Shown piece by piece: positions 1 to 6,520 of a DNA stretch of 42,381 bases (its first letter is position 1; the number at the start of each line of letters is the position of its first letter). Made by a program: the position numbers and the translations under genes. This stretch comes from Anaerolineae bacterium (GTDB lineage Bacteria; Chloroflexota; Anaerolineae; UBA3071): the NCBI GenBank assembly GCA_029907105.1, contig JARYMM010000030.1, positions 1 to 42,381 on the forward strand. The letters are read 5' to 3'. A model generated the notes under the pieces. That model had not been told where the DNA came from and made no database searches. It was given only the letters and a program-made list of their open reading frames with translations.

Positions 1-116
1 TTATAACCCATTTCCATGAAAAGGGAAAACGGATGGCCGTCTGCAATGTAGCACAGACTCCCCCAGCCTGCTTGAAATTCCGCTGACGGCTGGCTGACAC
101 AGAAAGCAATCATCCC

Positions 117-145
117 TTGCCCCATCCGGCAAAGCGTGCTATAAT
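117..145 (+). promoter_or_regulatory. Sigma-70 promoter of the DUF2284 gene
   Basis: A -35 box TTGCCC (117-122) and a perfect -10 box TATAAT (140-145) are separated by 17 bp. Transcription should start near 152, giving a leader of about 95 nt before the start codon at 248. Nothing recognisable lies in positions 1-110. Confidence 0.65.
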
Positions 146-196
146 CGTGGTCAAGAGATCGGCCCTCCGATGGGCCTGCCTGACGACCATCGGCAA

Positions 197-223
197 GGGC
201 AGGGCAGCACTTCTGCCCTGCCC
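197..223 (+). promoter_or_regulatory. Leader hairpin just upstream of the ribosome binding site
   Basis: GGGCAGGGCAG (197-207) pairs perfectly with CTGCCCTGCCC (213-223) around the 5-nt loop CACTT. It sits 9 nt before the ribosome binding site AAAGGAG (233-239) and has no U-run, so it is more likely a leader structure that stabilises the mRNA or affects translation than a terminator. Confidence 0.5.
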
Positions 224-247
224 CCTGCACTCAAAGGAGCGACATCC

Positions 248-907
248 ATGACCACAGAAAAAACAGCGCGGCGAGCTTTGGGCCGGACGACAGATGCACA
301 GGCGGTGATGGCTGATCTGGAACGCTACTGTCAGTTGGCTCTGGAATGGGGCGCCTCGGCGGCAGCCATCATCCCCGCCAGCGATGTGATCATTGACGAA
401 CGGGTGCGCCTGAAATGCACCGTGCCCCGATGCCTGCGCGCCGGCGAAACGCCCAACTGCCCACCCTATGCCCCCGACCTGGACCTGGTGCGTCGCGCCG
501 TGAGCCGCTTTTCCTGGGCCATCCTGATCAGGTGCGATGTGAAGCCGATAGAGGACTACGCGCCCGGCGGCAAGAGCAAAGCCGAGCAGCGCCGCGTGCT
601 CTCCTTCCACAGGCAAAGCAGCGAGGTCGTCTGCGCCCTGGAGCGCCAGGCTTACAAGGACGGCTATCACCTGGCCGTAGGCTTCGGCGGCGGTTCCTGC
701 AAAGACTACCTCTGCCAGGGGCTGATCTGCCAGTACCTGGACAGCGGCCGCTGCCGCTTCCCCCATCGCGCCCGCCCGGCCATGGAGGCGGTGGGCATAG
801 ATGTGATCGCCCTGATCAACAAGGTGGGATGGGAAGCCTACGCCCTGCTGGATGACCTCAGCCAGGTCCCCTGCGCGGTCACGGTGGGAATTGTGTTTGT
901 CTGTTAG
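248..907 (+). CDS. DUF2284 predicted metal-binding protein
   Basis: A 219-residue soluble protein of the DUF2284 family, whose reaction is unknown. The sequence shows the family's cysteine clusters: KCTVPRC and NCPPY at residues 56-75, then SCKDYLCQGLICQYL and GRCRFP in the second half. These could bind an iron-sulfur cluster or another metal. The ATG at 248 was chosen over an in-frame ATG at 170 because AAAGGAG ends 8 nt before it. The N-terminal 25 residues are variable and basic. No signal peptide is visible, so it should be cytoplasmic. The small gene at 919 follows after 11 bp and is probably co-transcribed. The family assignment rests on the cysteine spacing; the function is not known. 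Confidence 0.82.
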   Translation: MTTEKTARRALGRTTDAQAVMADLERYCQLALEWGASAAAIIPASDVIIDERVRLKCTVPRCLRAGETPNCPPYAPDLDLVRRAVSRFSWAILIRCDVKPIEDYAPGGKSKAEQRRVLSFHRQSSEVVCALERQAYKDGYHLAVGFGGGSCKDYLCQGLICQYLDSGRCRFPHRARPAMEAVGIDVIALINKVGWEAYALLDDLSQVPCAVTVGIVFVC

Positions 908-918
908 CGAGGGGAAAC

Positions 919-1098
919 ATGTCTCAAGACGTTGCGGAGATGGTGGAAAGATACCTCTCGGAGGACCAGGCTCAGTGGGCCAGGCTGGCCAGCGATATCC
1001 AATACCGCCGCCTGCACCTCTTGCTGCTGCGGGAGATCCTCCTCGAGCTGAGGAAACAGAATCGTCAGGCGCTGCGGCAAGCAAGCGCCGAGGGGTGA
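919..1098 (+). CDS. Small helical protein, partner of the DUF2284 gene
   Basis: A 59-residue ORF (MSQDVAEMVERYLSED at its start, ending QALRQASAEG) with a GAGGGG ribosome binding site 4-9 nt upstream. It begins 11 bp after the DUF2284 stop codon, so the two are probably one operon. It is rich in Leu, Arg, Glu and Gln. Residues 27-55 (QYRRLHLLLLREILLELRKQ) would form a strongly amphipathic helix, perhaps a coiled coil for dimerisation. I do not recognise a family. The clean start, ribosome binding site and composition support a real gene over the long antisense frames that cover it. Confidence 0.55.
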   Translation: MSQDVAEMVERYLSEDQAQWARLASDIQYRRLHLLLLREILLELRKQNRQALRQASAEG

Positions 1099-1149
1099 CG
1101 TCAATACACCTGGCATGGGCCAGGGCAGCCCACCTGACGCAGGTGGCTT

Positions 1150-1902
1150 TCAGGTCAGCCTCTGGCGGCGCAGGACCTCGTCGGGCCGCGTGTGAATGCG
1201 TGCCACGTCCTGCTCGCTCATGAAGTGAGGGCCGCCGAGAGCGAAGGTCCCCAGCAACACGCGCGCCGTTTTCACATACATGGCCGTGATCGTCTCCACC
1301 TCCGTCGCCGTGCCGCCCAGCGCGATCAGGCCATGGTTCTGCATCAACACCACCTTGGGTGGTTCTCCCCATTTCTCCACGTGGGCCATCAGGGCTTCAC
1401 GCACCCGCCGGGCCAGGGGAAGCCCGGGGTCAGCGTAGGGCACATAGGCGGGAGCAGGGCCACAGAAAGTCACCTCCTCCGGGAAAAGCCGTCCCCGGAT
1501 GGCCTCCTCTACGCCCTGTGAACAGAGGATGACGTTCACGGCCACCGGATGGGTGTGCCCCACGAAATGGACGCCCGGCAGGCTCAAGGCCAGGGCATGC
1601 AGCATCGTCTCTATGGAGGGATACCCTGCTGCGGCGTCAGTCCTGGCGGCAGTCAACCTCTGTTTGATCTCCTCATCCCCCAGTTGAGGCTCGTCGAGCA
1701 TGGCCAGCACCGGCGCAAAGCGCACGCGCACGAAGTCCGGGGCGGTGATCGCAGCAAGGGAAGCGCCACTGGCCTTCACCCAAAACGTTTCATCGTCAGC
1801 GCGGGCTGAGGTGTTCCCCTCGCCCAGAATAACGTAATCCTTCGCCGGATCCCCCAGCGCACGTGACATCTGGATAAGCTGAGACAATACGTCATTGGTC
1901 AT
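1150..1902 (-). CDS. Class II aldolase/adducin family protein
   Basis: A 250-residue cytoplasmic protein of the class II aldolase/adducin family (L-fuculose-phosphate and ribulose-phosphate aldolases and epimerases). These use Zn2+ to cleave or epimerise phosphorylated sugars. Visible signatures: GEGNTSAR (residues 27-34) for phosphate binding, the PSIET glutamate (E98), HTHP with zinc ligands H116 and H118, and QNHGL near residue 205. The ATG at 1902 has GGAAGGA just upstream; an in-frame ATG at 1935 has no such site and lies inside the PIN remnant. The gene begins 1 bp after the stop of that remnant and may be transcribed with comM. The substrate cannot be told from sequence. Confidence 0.85.
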   Translation of the reverse strand: MTNDVLSQLIQMSRALGDPAKDYVILGEGNTSARADDETFWVKASGASLAAITAPDFVRVRFAPVLAMLDEPQLGDEEIKQRLTAARTDAAAGYPSIETMLHALALSLPGVHFVGHTHPVAVNVILCSQGVEEAIRGRLFPEEVTFCGPAPAYVPYADPGLPLARRVREALMAHVEKWGEPPKVVLMQNHGLIALGGTATEVETITAMYVKTARVLLGTFALGGPHFMSEQDVARIHTRPDEVLRRQRLT

Positions 1903-1903
1903 G

Positions 1904-2002
1904 TTATCCTTCCCCTGCCACAACCGCCATTTCACGGGATGACCCCATCTGAGAATAGCAGGCAGCGAACAGCACGCTAGCGTCGAGGAAGACCCGGATC
2001 AT
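1904..2002 (-). pseudogene. Truncated PIN-domain toxin (N-terminus only)
   Basis: A 32-codon ORF starting MIRVFLDASVLFAACYSQ. This is the first strand and helix of a PIN ribonuclease, with the first catalytic aspartate at residue 7. PIN toxins are normally about 130-150 residues; here the reading frame stops at TAA (1904-1906) right in front of the aldolase gene, so the remaining acidic residues are missing. It follows the AbrB-like antitoxin ORF by 5 bp, the usual antitoxin-toxin order. A deletion that joined the toxin 5' end to the aldolase upstream region is the likely history. Confidence 0.6.
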
Positions 2003-2007
2003 CCTTT

Positions 2008-2265
2008 CTACTCCGCCGCAAGACCGTATTGTTCCTCAACGATCCGGCCTCGAATGTCCCTTCCCGATTCGATCAACTCCTCAAGGCTGACCCCCTGCCT
2101 TCGCAGAGCCTCCCCGATCCGGTCCAACACATCCATGGCCAGAACCTCGCCAGGGGAGATCAGTATACCCTCGTCGGCCTCGACGAAGGCCACAATGCCC
2201 CCCTTCTCGATCCCCAGCCGGCGACGGAGCTCGATAGGGATGGTCAGAGGTGATGCCAGGCCCAA
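2008..2265 (-). pseudogene. AbrB/SpoVT-type antitoxin, N-terminally eroded
   Basis: Residues LTIPIELRRRLGIEKGG and AFVEADEGILISP match the swapped-hairpin DNA-binding fold of AbrB/SpoVT antitoxins. A C-terminal helical segment (about residues 42-80) would bind the toxin. The usual N-terminal stretch ending in KGQ before the (V/I)TIP motif is missing. The frame opens directly after a TAG that coincides with the comM stop codon, and the only start is a TTG at 2265 with no ribosome binding site. Together with the truncated PIN gene downstream this looks like a dying toxin-antitoxin locus. Translation from the TTG by coupling to comM remains possible, so loss of function is inferred. Confidence 0.6.
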
Positions 2266-2283
2266 GGTAGGGGCAGGGAGGGG

Positions 2284-3810
2284 CTACACCTGCCGCCGCG
2301 GCCGGTACTGGATGGCCTCGGCCAGATGCGCTGTCTCGATGACCTCTGACCCGGCCAGGTCGGCGATGGTGCGCGCCAGCTTGAGGATGCGATGATAGGC
2401 GCGGGCGCTGAGGTGCAGTTGCTGCATGGCCGCCCGCAGCAGGCTCCGGCCAGCATCGTCCAGTGGGCAGTACTCCCGCACTTCGGCTGGGCCCATGTCG
2501 GCGTTGCACAAAAGCCGCCCCGAACCGGCGAAGCGCTGCCGCTGCCGCTGGCGGGCGGCTTCCACCCGCGCCCGGATGGCCGCCGAGGGCTCCCCCAGGC
2601 GGTCGTCCGATAGCTTCTCGTACTCCACCCGCGGCACATCCACGTGGATGTCAATGCGGTCCAGCAAGGGGCCGGAGATGCGCTTCTGGTATCTGGAGAT
2701 CACGCTCATCGAGCAGGTGCATTCTTTGACCGGATCGCCAAAATAGCCACATGGACAGGGATTCATCGCGCCGATGAGCATGAAATTGGCCGGGAAGGTG
2801 AGTGAGCCGGCGGCACGGGAGATCACCACCACATGGTCTTCCAGCGGTTGACGCAGCGTCTCCAGATTGTGCGTGCCGAATTCCGGCAGTTCGTCCAGGA
2901 AGAGAACGCCCCGATGGGCCAGGCTGATCTCCCCTGGGCGGGGCCACCTTCCGCCGCCCACCAGCCCGGCGTGGCTGATGGTGTGGTGAGGCGCACGGAA
3001 AGGCCGATGCCGGATGAGGGGCGTATCCGCAGGCAGGAGATCGGCCACCGAGTAGATGCGGGTGACGTCCAACGCCTCCTCCAGGGTGAGGCGAGGCAGG
3101 ATGGAGGGCACAGAGCGGGCGAGCAACGTCTTGCCGGCACCGGGCGGACCGATGAGAAGAACGTTATGTCCACCCGCAGCCGCCACCTCCAGCGCCCGTT
3201 TGACGTGCTCCTGGCCTTTGACGTGCATCATGTCCGTGCCGTACTGCGGCTCTTCATCTTCCACAAACAGCGCAGTGGCCTGATAGGGCATGATAGGGGC
3301 AATGCCGCGCAGGTGGCCGACCAGCGAGACCAGGCTATCCACAGGGATGACGTCCAGCCCCTGCACCAGAGCGGCCTCAGGCGCATCCACCTGGGGTACA
3401 TAGATGGTGGTGATCCCATGTGCCTTGGCAAAGCCGGCCATGGGCAGGACGCCGTTCACATGGCGCACCGAACCATCCAGGCTCAGTTCGCCCACGAACA
3501 TCGCCGCGTCCACATCGGAGGGAACCTGGCCCGAAGCTATGAGCAGGCCGACGGCAATGGGCAGGTCGTAGGCCGGCCCCTCCTTGCGCAGGTCGGCGGG
3601 GGCCAGATTGACGGTGGTGCGGTGGGCCGGATGGAAGAAGCCGGAATTCATGATCGCCGAGCGCACCCGCTCGCGTGACTCTTTCACCGCCTCATCGGGC
3701 AGGCCAACGATGACCAGCGAAGGCAGCCCGCGGGATTCGACGTCCACTTCCACGTCTACCAGCGCCCCTTCGAGGCCGATGAGCGCACAGCTTGTGACCC
3801 TGGCCAGCAT
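2284..3810 (-). CDS. comM: YifB/ComM family Mg-chelatase-like AAA+ ATPase
   Basis: A 508-residue ATPase of the YifB/ComM family. In naturally transformable Proteobacteria ComM is a hexameric helicase that helps branch migration during uptake of homologous DNA; the role in other phyla is less clear. Domain order: an N-terminal Lon-protease-like fold (residues 1-170, with [20 protein letters not shown]), the AAA+ core with Walker A GPPGAGKT and Walker [11 protein letters not shown], an inserted cysteine motif ([10 protein letters not shown], then CTCS) that may bind zinc, the sensor/arginine region [14 protein letters not shown], and a C-terminal Mg-chelatase lid. The ATG at 3810 is preceded by GAAGAGG and by a promoter at 3830-3858. 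Length is as usual for the family. Confidence 0.92.
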   Translation of the reverse strand: MLARVTSCALIGLEGALVDVEVDVESRGLPSLVIVGLPDEAVKESRERVRSAIMNSGFFHPAHRTTVNLAPADLRKEGPAYDLPIAVGLLIASGQVPSDVDAAMFVGELSLDGSVRHVNGVLPMAGFAKAHGITTIYVPQVDAPEAALVQGLDVIPVDSLVSLVGHLRGIAPIMPYQATALFVEDEEPQYGTDMMHVKGQEHVKRALEVAAAGGHNVLLIGPPGAGKTLLARSVPSILPRLTLEEALDVTRIYSVADLLPADTPLIRHRPFRAPHHTISHAGLVGGGRWPRPGEISLAHRGVLFLDELPEFGTHNLETLRQPLEDHVVVISRAAGSLTFPANFMLIGAMNPCPCGYFGDPVKECTCSMSVISRYQKRISGPLLDRIDIHVDVPRVEYEKLSDDRLGEPSAAIRARVEAARQRQRQRFAGSGRLLCNADMGPAEVREYCPLDDAGRSLLRAAMQQLHLSARAYHRILKLARTIADLAGSEVIETAHLAEAIQYRPRRQV

Positions 3811-3829
3811 CCTCTTCACTCCTGCCCCA

Positions 3830-3858
3830 AGTCTAGCACAAAGTGCCGCAAAGGACAA
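3830..3858 (-). promoter_or_regulatory. Promoter of comM
   Basis: On the minus strand TTGTCC (3858-3853) and TAGACT (3835-3830) are 17 bp apart. The start site should be near 3823, leaving a leader of only about 13 nt before the comM ATG at 3810. Confidence 0.55.
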
Positions 3859-3877
3859 ACCCTGCACGCTGCCTGGT

Positions 3878-3906
3878 TTGTCGGTTGCCTTTCCCTATGC
3901 TATAAT
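3878..3906 (+). promoter_or_regulatory. Promoter of the DUF3048 lipoprotein gene
   Basis: TTGTCG (3878-3883), a 17-bp spacer and a perfect TATAAT (3901-3906). It diverges from the comM promoter; the two -35 boxes are 19 bp apart. The resulting leader to the ATG at 4112 is about 200 nt and contains the hairpins at 3938-3964 and 3993-4044. Confidence 0.6.
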
Positions 3907-3937
3907 CTCTTCCAGCCTGGTGTCAGGTCTCAGGGAC

Positions 3938-3964
3938 CAGCGATCGGGAGCTCCCTGATCGCTG
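3938..3964 (+). repeat. Imperfect palindrome in the DUF3048 leader
   Basis: CAGCGATC-GGGAG (3938-3950) pairs with CTCCCTGATCGCTG (3951-3964), with one unpaired T and essentially no loop, centred on GGGAGCTCCC. No U-run follows. It may be a protein-binding palindrome or a cruciform rather than a terminator. Confidence 0.5.
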
Positions 3965-3992
3965 ATCACCAAGCCTGTTTTCCGCCCCGCTC

Positions 3993-4044
3993 GGCGTGGA
4001 CTGCCAAGTCCACGCCCTTGCCGCCGAACTTGGCAGTCCGGCGG
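3993..4044 (+). repeat. Twin-hairpin element A (tetraloops GCCA and TGGC)
   Basis: Hairpin 1 is GGCGTGGACT-GCCA-AGTCCACGCC (3993-4016). After a 4-nt spacer, hairpin 2 is CCGCCGAACT-TGGC-AGTCCGGCGG (4021-4044), with one mismatch in its 10-bp stem. The two loops are complementary. Element B (28192-28244) has the same design with different stems, and element C (20012-20089) is a degenerate relative. Confidence 0.6.
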
Positions 4045-4111
4045 GAGCAGATGCGAAATGTGGGCTAAGCCCTGGTTTCTGTGAGTTCATCCAGCAGAAG
4101 GATAGTCGAGT

Positions 4112-5302
4112 ATGACACGATTTCGACCGATCACAGTCCGCTGGCTTATCCTGGCTCCGATCCTGCTGAGCCTGCTGCTGAGTGGCTGTGGCAGCGGTGG
4201 GCGAGCCACACCTACGCCCACCAAAACGCCCAGGCCGGCGCTGGCCGTAGCCACGGCCACGCCGCTCCCGCCAACACCGACGACGATGGCGACCCCCACA
4301 CCGCCTCCCACAGCCACGCCGACCCCGCCGCCGACAGCGATGCCCACGCCTGTCCCGCCCACGCCAACGCCTGAGCTCTACGCTCGTGCCGAAAACGAGA
4401 ATCCCCTCACCGGCCTGCCGGTGGACGACCCGGCGAAGCTGCGGCGACGGCCCCTCTTCGTCGTCATCAACAACGATCCACCGGCGCGCTCCGTCCACTA
4501 CGGCTTCGGCGAGGCCGAGTTGGTCTACGAATATATCATGGAGGGGCGCGCTGTCACCCGCTTCACCGCCGTGTTCCTGGCCGGGGAGAGCGAACGCATC
4601 GGCCCGGTGCGCAGTGCCCGCCTCATCAACTACTACCTGACGCCCCAGTACAGCGGCGCACTGGTGGCCTCCGGCGCGGGACAGGACGTGCGCTGGTGGC
4701 TCAAGCACAAGATGGCCGCCCCCTACCTGGACATTGACCTGGACGATCCGGGCAACAACGTCTACTCCTTCAGCCTGGGCACGGATTACCGCACACGCAT
4801 GCAGACCAGCACGGCCAGGCTGCGCCGCTGGCTGGCCAACTGGGATGTGGAGATGGACCCCCAACTGCCGGGGTTCGTCTTCTCGCAGGCCGTTCCCTCC
4901 GGCGCCCCCGGCCAGAGTGTCACCATTCCCTTCCCCGCCCAGGTCACCTGGACCTACGACGCCGCCAGCGGTCGCTACCTGCGCGCTATGGGCGGTGTGC
5001 CGCACCTCGACGCCGCGACCGGCCAGCAGTTGAGCGCGGCCAACGTCATCATCCAGACCATGCCGCACGAGCCGACCAACTACGTGGAAGACTCCCTGGG
5101 CACTACCAGCATCCGCATCATCAGCGTGGGTGAGGGTGCGGTGACCATCCTGCGCGACGGGGTGAGCATTCGCGGCACCTGGCAGGCCGGGGACACCACG
5201 ATGCCCCAGTTCTTCGATGCTGCGGGCGCCCCGATTGCCCTGAAACCCGGCAATTCCTGGATCGAGGTCGTGGAGCCAACGCTCGCCGTCACAGTGCAGT
5301 AG
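4112..5302 (+). CDS. DUF3048 domain lipoprotein
   Basis: A 396-residue exported lipoprotein. A basic start and hydrophobic stretch end in the lipobox LLLSGC (cysteine about residue 27). Residues 30-90 are a Thr/Pro-rich linker (repeats such as PTATPTPPPT) typical of surface tethers. The rest matches DUF3048 (YerB-like): NPLTGLPVDDPAKL, RPLFVVINND, the GEAELVYEYIMEGRAVTRF block and RIGPVRSARLINYYL. The biochemical role of DUF3048 is not established; it should sit on the outer face of the membrane. The ATG at 4112 has GAAGG upstream. It has its own promoter and a strong terminator and seems monocistronic. Confidence 0.85.
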   Translation: MTRFRPITVRWLILAPILLSLLLSGCGSGGRATPTPTKTPRPALAVATATPLPPTPTTMATPTPPPTATPTPPPTAMPTPVPPTPTPELYARAENENPLTGLPVDDPAKLRRRPLFVVINNDPPARSVHYGFGEAELVYEYIMEGRAVTRFTAVFLAGESERIGPVRSARLINYYLTPQYSGALVASGAGQDVRWWLKHKMAAPYLDIDLDDPGNNVYSFSLGTDYRTRMQTSTARLRRWLANWDVEMDPQLPGFVFSQAVPSGAPGQSVTIPFPAQVTWTYDAASGRYLRAMGGVPHLDAATGQQLSAANVIIQTMPHEPTNYVEDSLGTTSIRIISVGEGAVTILRDGVSIRGTWQAGDTTMPQFFDAAGAPIALKPGNSWIEVVEPTLAVTVQ

Positions 5303-5339
5303 TCCGAGTTATCCTCCGTTGCTGCTGGAGCACAACGCC

Positions 5340-5380
5340 ACAGCCCACCGCCACGTACCTGCTGCGGTGGGCTGTTTGTT
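5340..5380 (+). terminator. Rho-independent terminator after the DUF3048 gene
   Basis: ACAGCCCACCGC (5340-5351) pairs perfectly with GCGGTGGGCTGT (5364-5375) around a 12-nt loop and is followed by TTGTT. It lies between two convergent genes and could serve both, although only the plus-strand side has a T-rich tail. Confidence 0.7.
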
Positions 5381-5395
5381 CGCTGGATGTCATCT

Positions 5396-5863
5396 TCAGG
5401 TGATCTTCGGCCCTGCCGTCCAATCATAGCCGATGGAGGGGTCGTCGTGGGGAATGCGCCCCTCGTCGTCGGGATCGTAGGTGTGCGAGGTGACGTAGAA
5501 GAGATGCGCCTCGGCGCTGAGCACCTTGCAGCCATGGGCCACGCCCGGCGGGATCTTGAGCACGATGGGCTCCTGGCCGTCGCCCATGAGCAATTCCTGT
5601 ATCTGGCCGTAGGTGGGGGATTCGGGCCGTGTGTCGTAGAGCGCCACTTTGATGGTGCCCGCACCCACATACCACCAATCCGTCTGCTTGCGATGCACAT
5701 GCCAGGCCTTGGCCACCCCGTGGTACATGCGGCTGTGGCTCCATTGACCAAAGCCTTCGGGGAAGATGTCGTCGCTGACGCGGATGATCTCCCGGAAAAA
5801 CCCCCGCTCGTCCGTGTGCGTGACCAGCTTCTTGATCTCTACGCCGGCGATGGTCTTATGCAT
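5396..5863 (-). CDS. dTDP-4-dehydrorhamnose 3,5-epimerase-like (RmlC) cupin
   Basis: A 155-residue protein with the double-stranded beta-helix of the RmlC family, which epimerises dTDP-4-keto-6-deoxyglucose at C3 and C5 during dTDP-rhamnose synthesis. Visible family features: the N-terminal DERGFFREI, SHSRMYHGVAKAWHVHRKQTD around the catalytic histidine, VALYDTRPESPTYG and LKIPPGVAHG. It is shorter than typical RmlC (about 180 residues), and no other rhamnose gene is nearby, so it may act on another nucleotide sugar or be a general cupin. The start at 5863 has AGGAG upstream. It follows the cyclophilin-like gene by 26 bp in one operon. Confidence 0.8.
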   Translation of the reverse strand: MHKTIAGVEIKKLVTHTDERGFFREIIRVSDDIFPEGFGQWSHSRMYHGVAKAWHVHRKQTDWWYVGAGTIKVALYDTRPESPTYGQIQELLMGDGQEPIVLKIPPGVAHGCKVLSAEAHLFYVTSHTYDPDDEGRIPHDDPSIGYDWTAGPKIT

Positions 5864-5889
5864 AGCGATGCTCCTGAGAACGCCGAACC

Positions 5890-6261
5890 CTAAACCCGCG
5901 TCAGAGTCACTACCTCCCCATCGCCCACCTGTTTGAAGAGGGTGGCATCGCCCAGCACACGCCCGATGGGGTTCACAGGGCTGGCCGCTCGCGGCTCATC
6001 GCCGACGCTGGCCGGCGTGCGGCCGAAGAAGATACAGAAAGCATTGCCAGGTGGCCAGTAGCCCAGTTCGCCCACAGACACATCGGCGCGGGCATCGTCA
6101 GCCAGTTGCTGACGCACGGGAATGCGAAAGTAGATTTCCTCGCCCCAACGGTTGCCCCGCGCCGTGATGGGCAATGCTTCCCAGATGGCCTGGGCGGTGG
6201 GACTGTCGTTCAACTCTGCTTCGGCGGTCACGCCGCCAGCGCTGATACGGATTCTGGACAT
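5890..6261 (-). CDS. Cyclophilin-like fold protein (TM1367-like)
   Basis: A 123-residue protein of the small cyclophilin-like family whose structural model is Thermotoga TM1367. The N-terminal RIRISAGGVTAEAELND strand, the NRWGEEIYFRIPV segment, and VGELGYWPPGNAFCIFFGRTPAS near residue 80 are typical. Whether the family has prolyl isomerase activity is unknown. The ATG at 6261 has GGAGG 8 nt upstream. A TTGACA/TATTGT promoter lies at 6294-6322, and the epimerase gene follows 26 bp downstream. Confidence 0.78.
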   Translation of the reverse strand: MSRIRISAGGVTAEAELNDSPTAQAIWEALPITARGNRWGEEIYFRIPVRQQLADDARADVSVGELGYWPPGNAFCIFFGRTPASVGDEPRAASPVNPIGRVLGDATLFKQVGDGEVVTLTRV

Positions 6262-6293
6262 GGCTCCCCTCCTTCGCTTTGTTAACTGCCCAT

Positions 6294-6322
6294 ACAATAC
6301 ACCGAAATGACCCGGCTGTCAA
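6294..6322 (-). promoter_or_regulatory. Promoter of the cyclophilin/epimerase operon
   Basis: On the minus strand a perfect TTGACA (6322-6317) and TATTGT (6299-6294) are 17 bp apart. The start would be near 6287, about 26 nt before the ATG at 6261. Confidence 0.65.
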
Positions 6323-6410
6323 GTGAGGGAGGTACCACTGCACTTAAGCGTGGTGACCACGGTTAAATGCAGAGCTACCAAGTGAGGTGCTCCTGCTGTT
6401 AAGCACGGGC
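6320..6410. repeat. Structured intergenic repeat cluster
   Basis: Three overlapping signals. A 23-bp near-palindrome at 6344-6366 has arms TTAAGCGTGGT and ACCACGGTTAA. Two imperfect copies of a roughly 30-nt phrase start CAAGTGAGG at 6320 and 6379 and run into TTAAGC. The 19-mer GGTTAAATGCAGAGCTACC (6361-6379) recurs exactly at 27736-27754. No coding potential is seen. Confidence 0.55.
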
Positions 6411-6432
6411 ACGCTGCCCGGCGCGCCCCCAG

Positions 6433-6461
6433 TTGACGTCCCGGCTATTTCTGTGTATACT
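6433..6461 (+). promoter_or_regulatory. Promoter of the BTAD regulator gene
   Basis: TTGACG (6433-6438) and TATACT (6456-6461) with a 17-bp spacer. The leader to the GTG at 6521 would be about 53 nt. Confidence 0.65.
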
Positions 6462-6520
6462 CTCAGCCAGGAGGAGGACAGACGGTTGTATGCCCATCGC
6501 ATGATTCTGAGGACACCCTG

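Noticed and set aside
110-1372. Long open frame (420 codons) on the minus strand
   Set aside because: It is antisense to the DUF2284 gene and crosses the aldolase gene in another frame. Its composition is Arg/Ala/Gly-rich with no domain, as expected for GC-rich shadow frames.
5340-5375. Hairpin as a further twin-hairpin repeat copy
   Set aside because: It is a single stem with a 12-nt loop lacking GCCA or TGGC; an ordinary terminator explains it.
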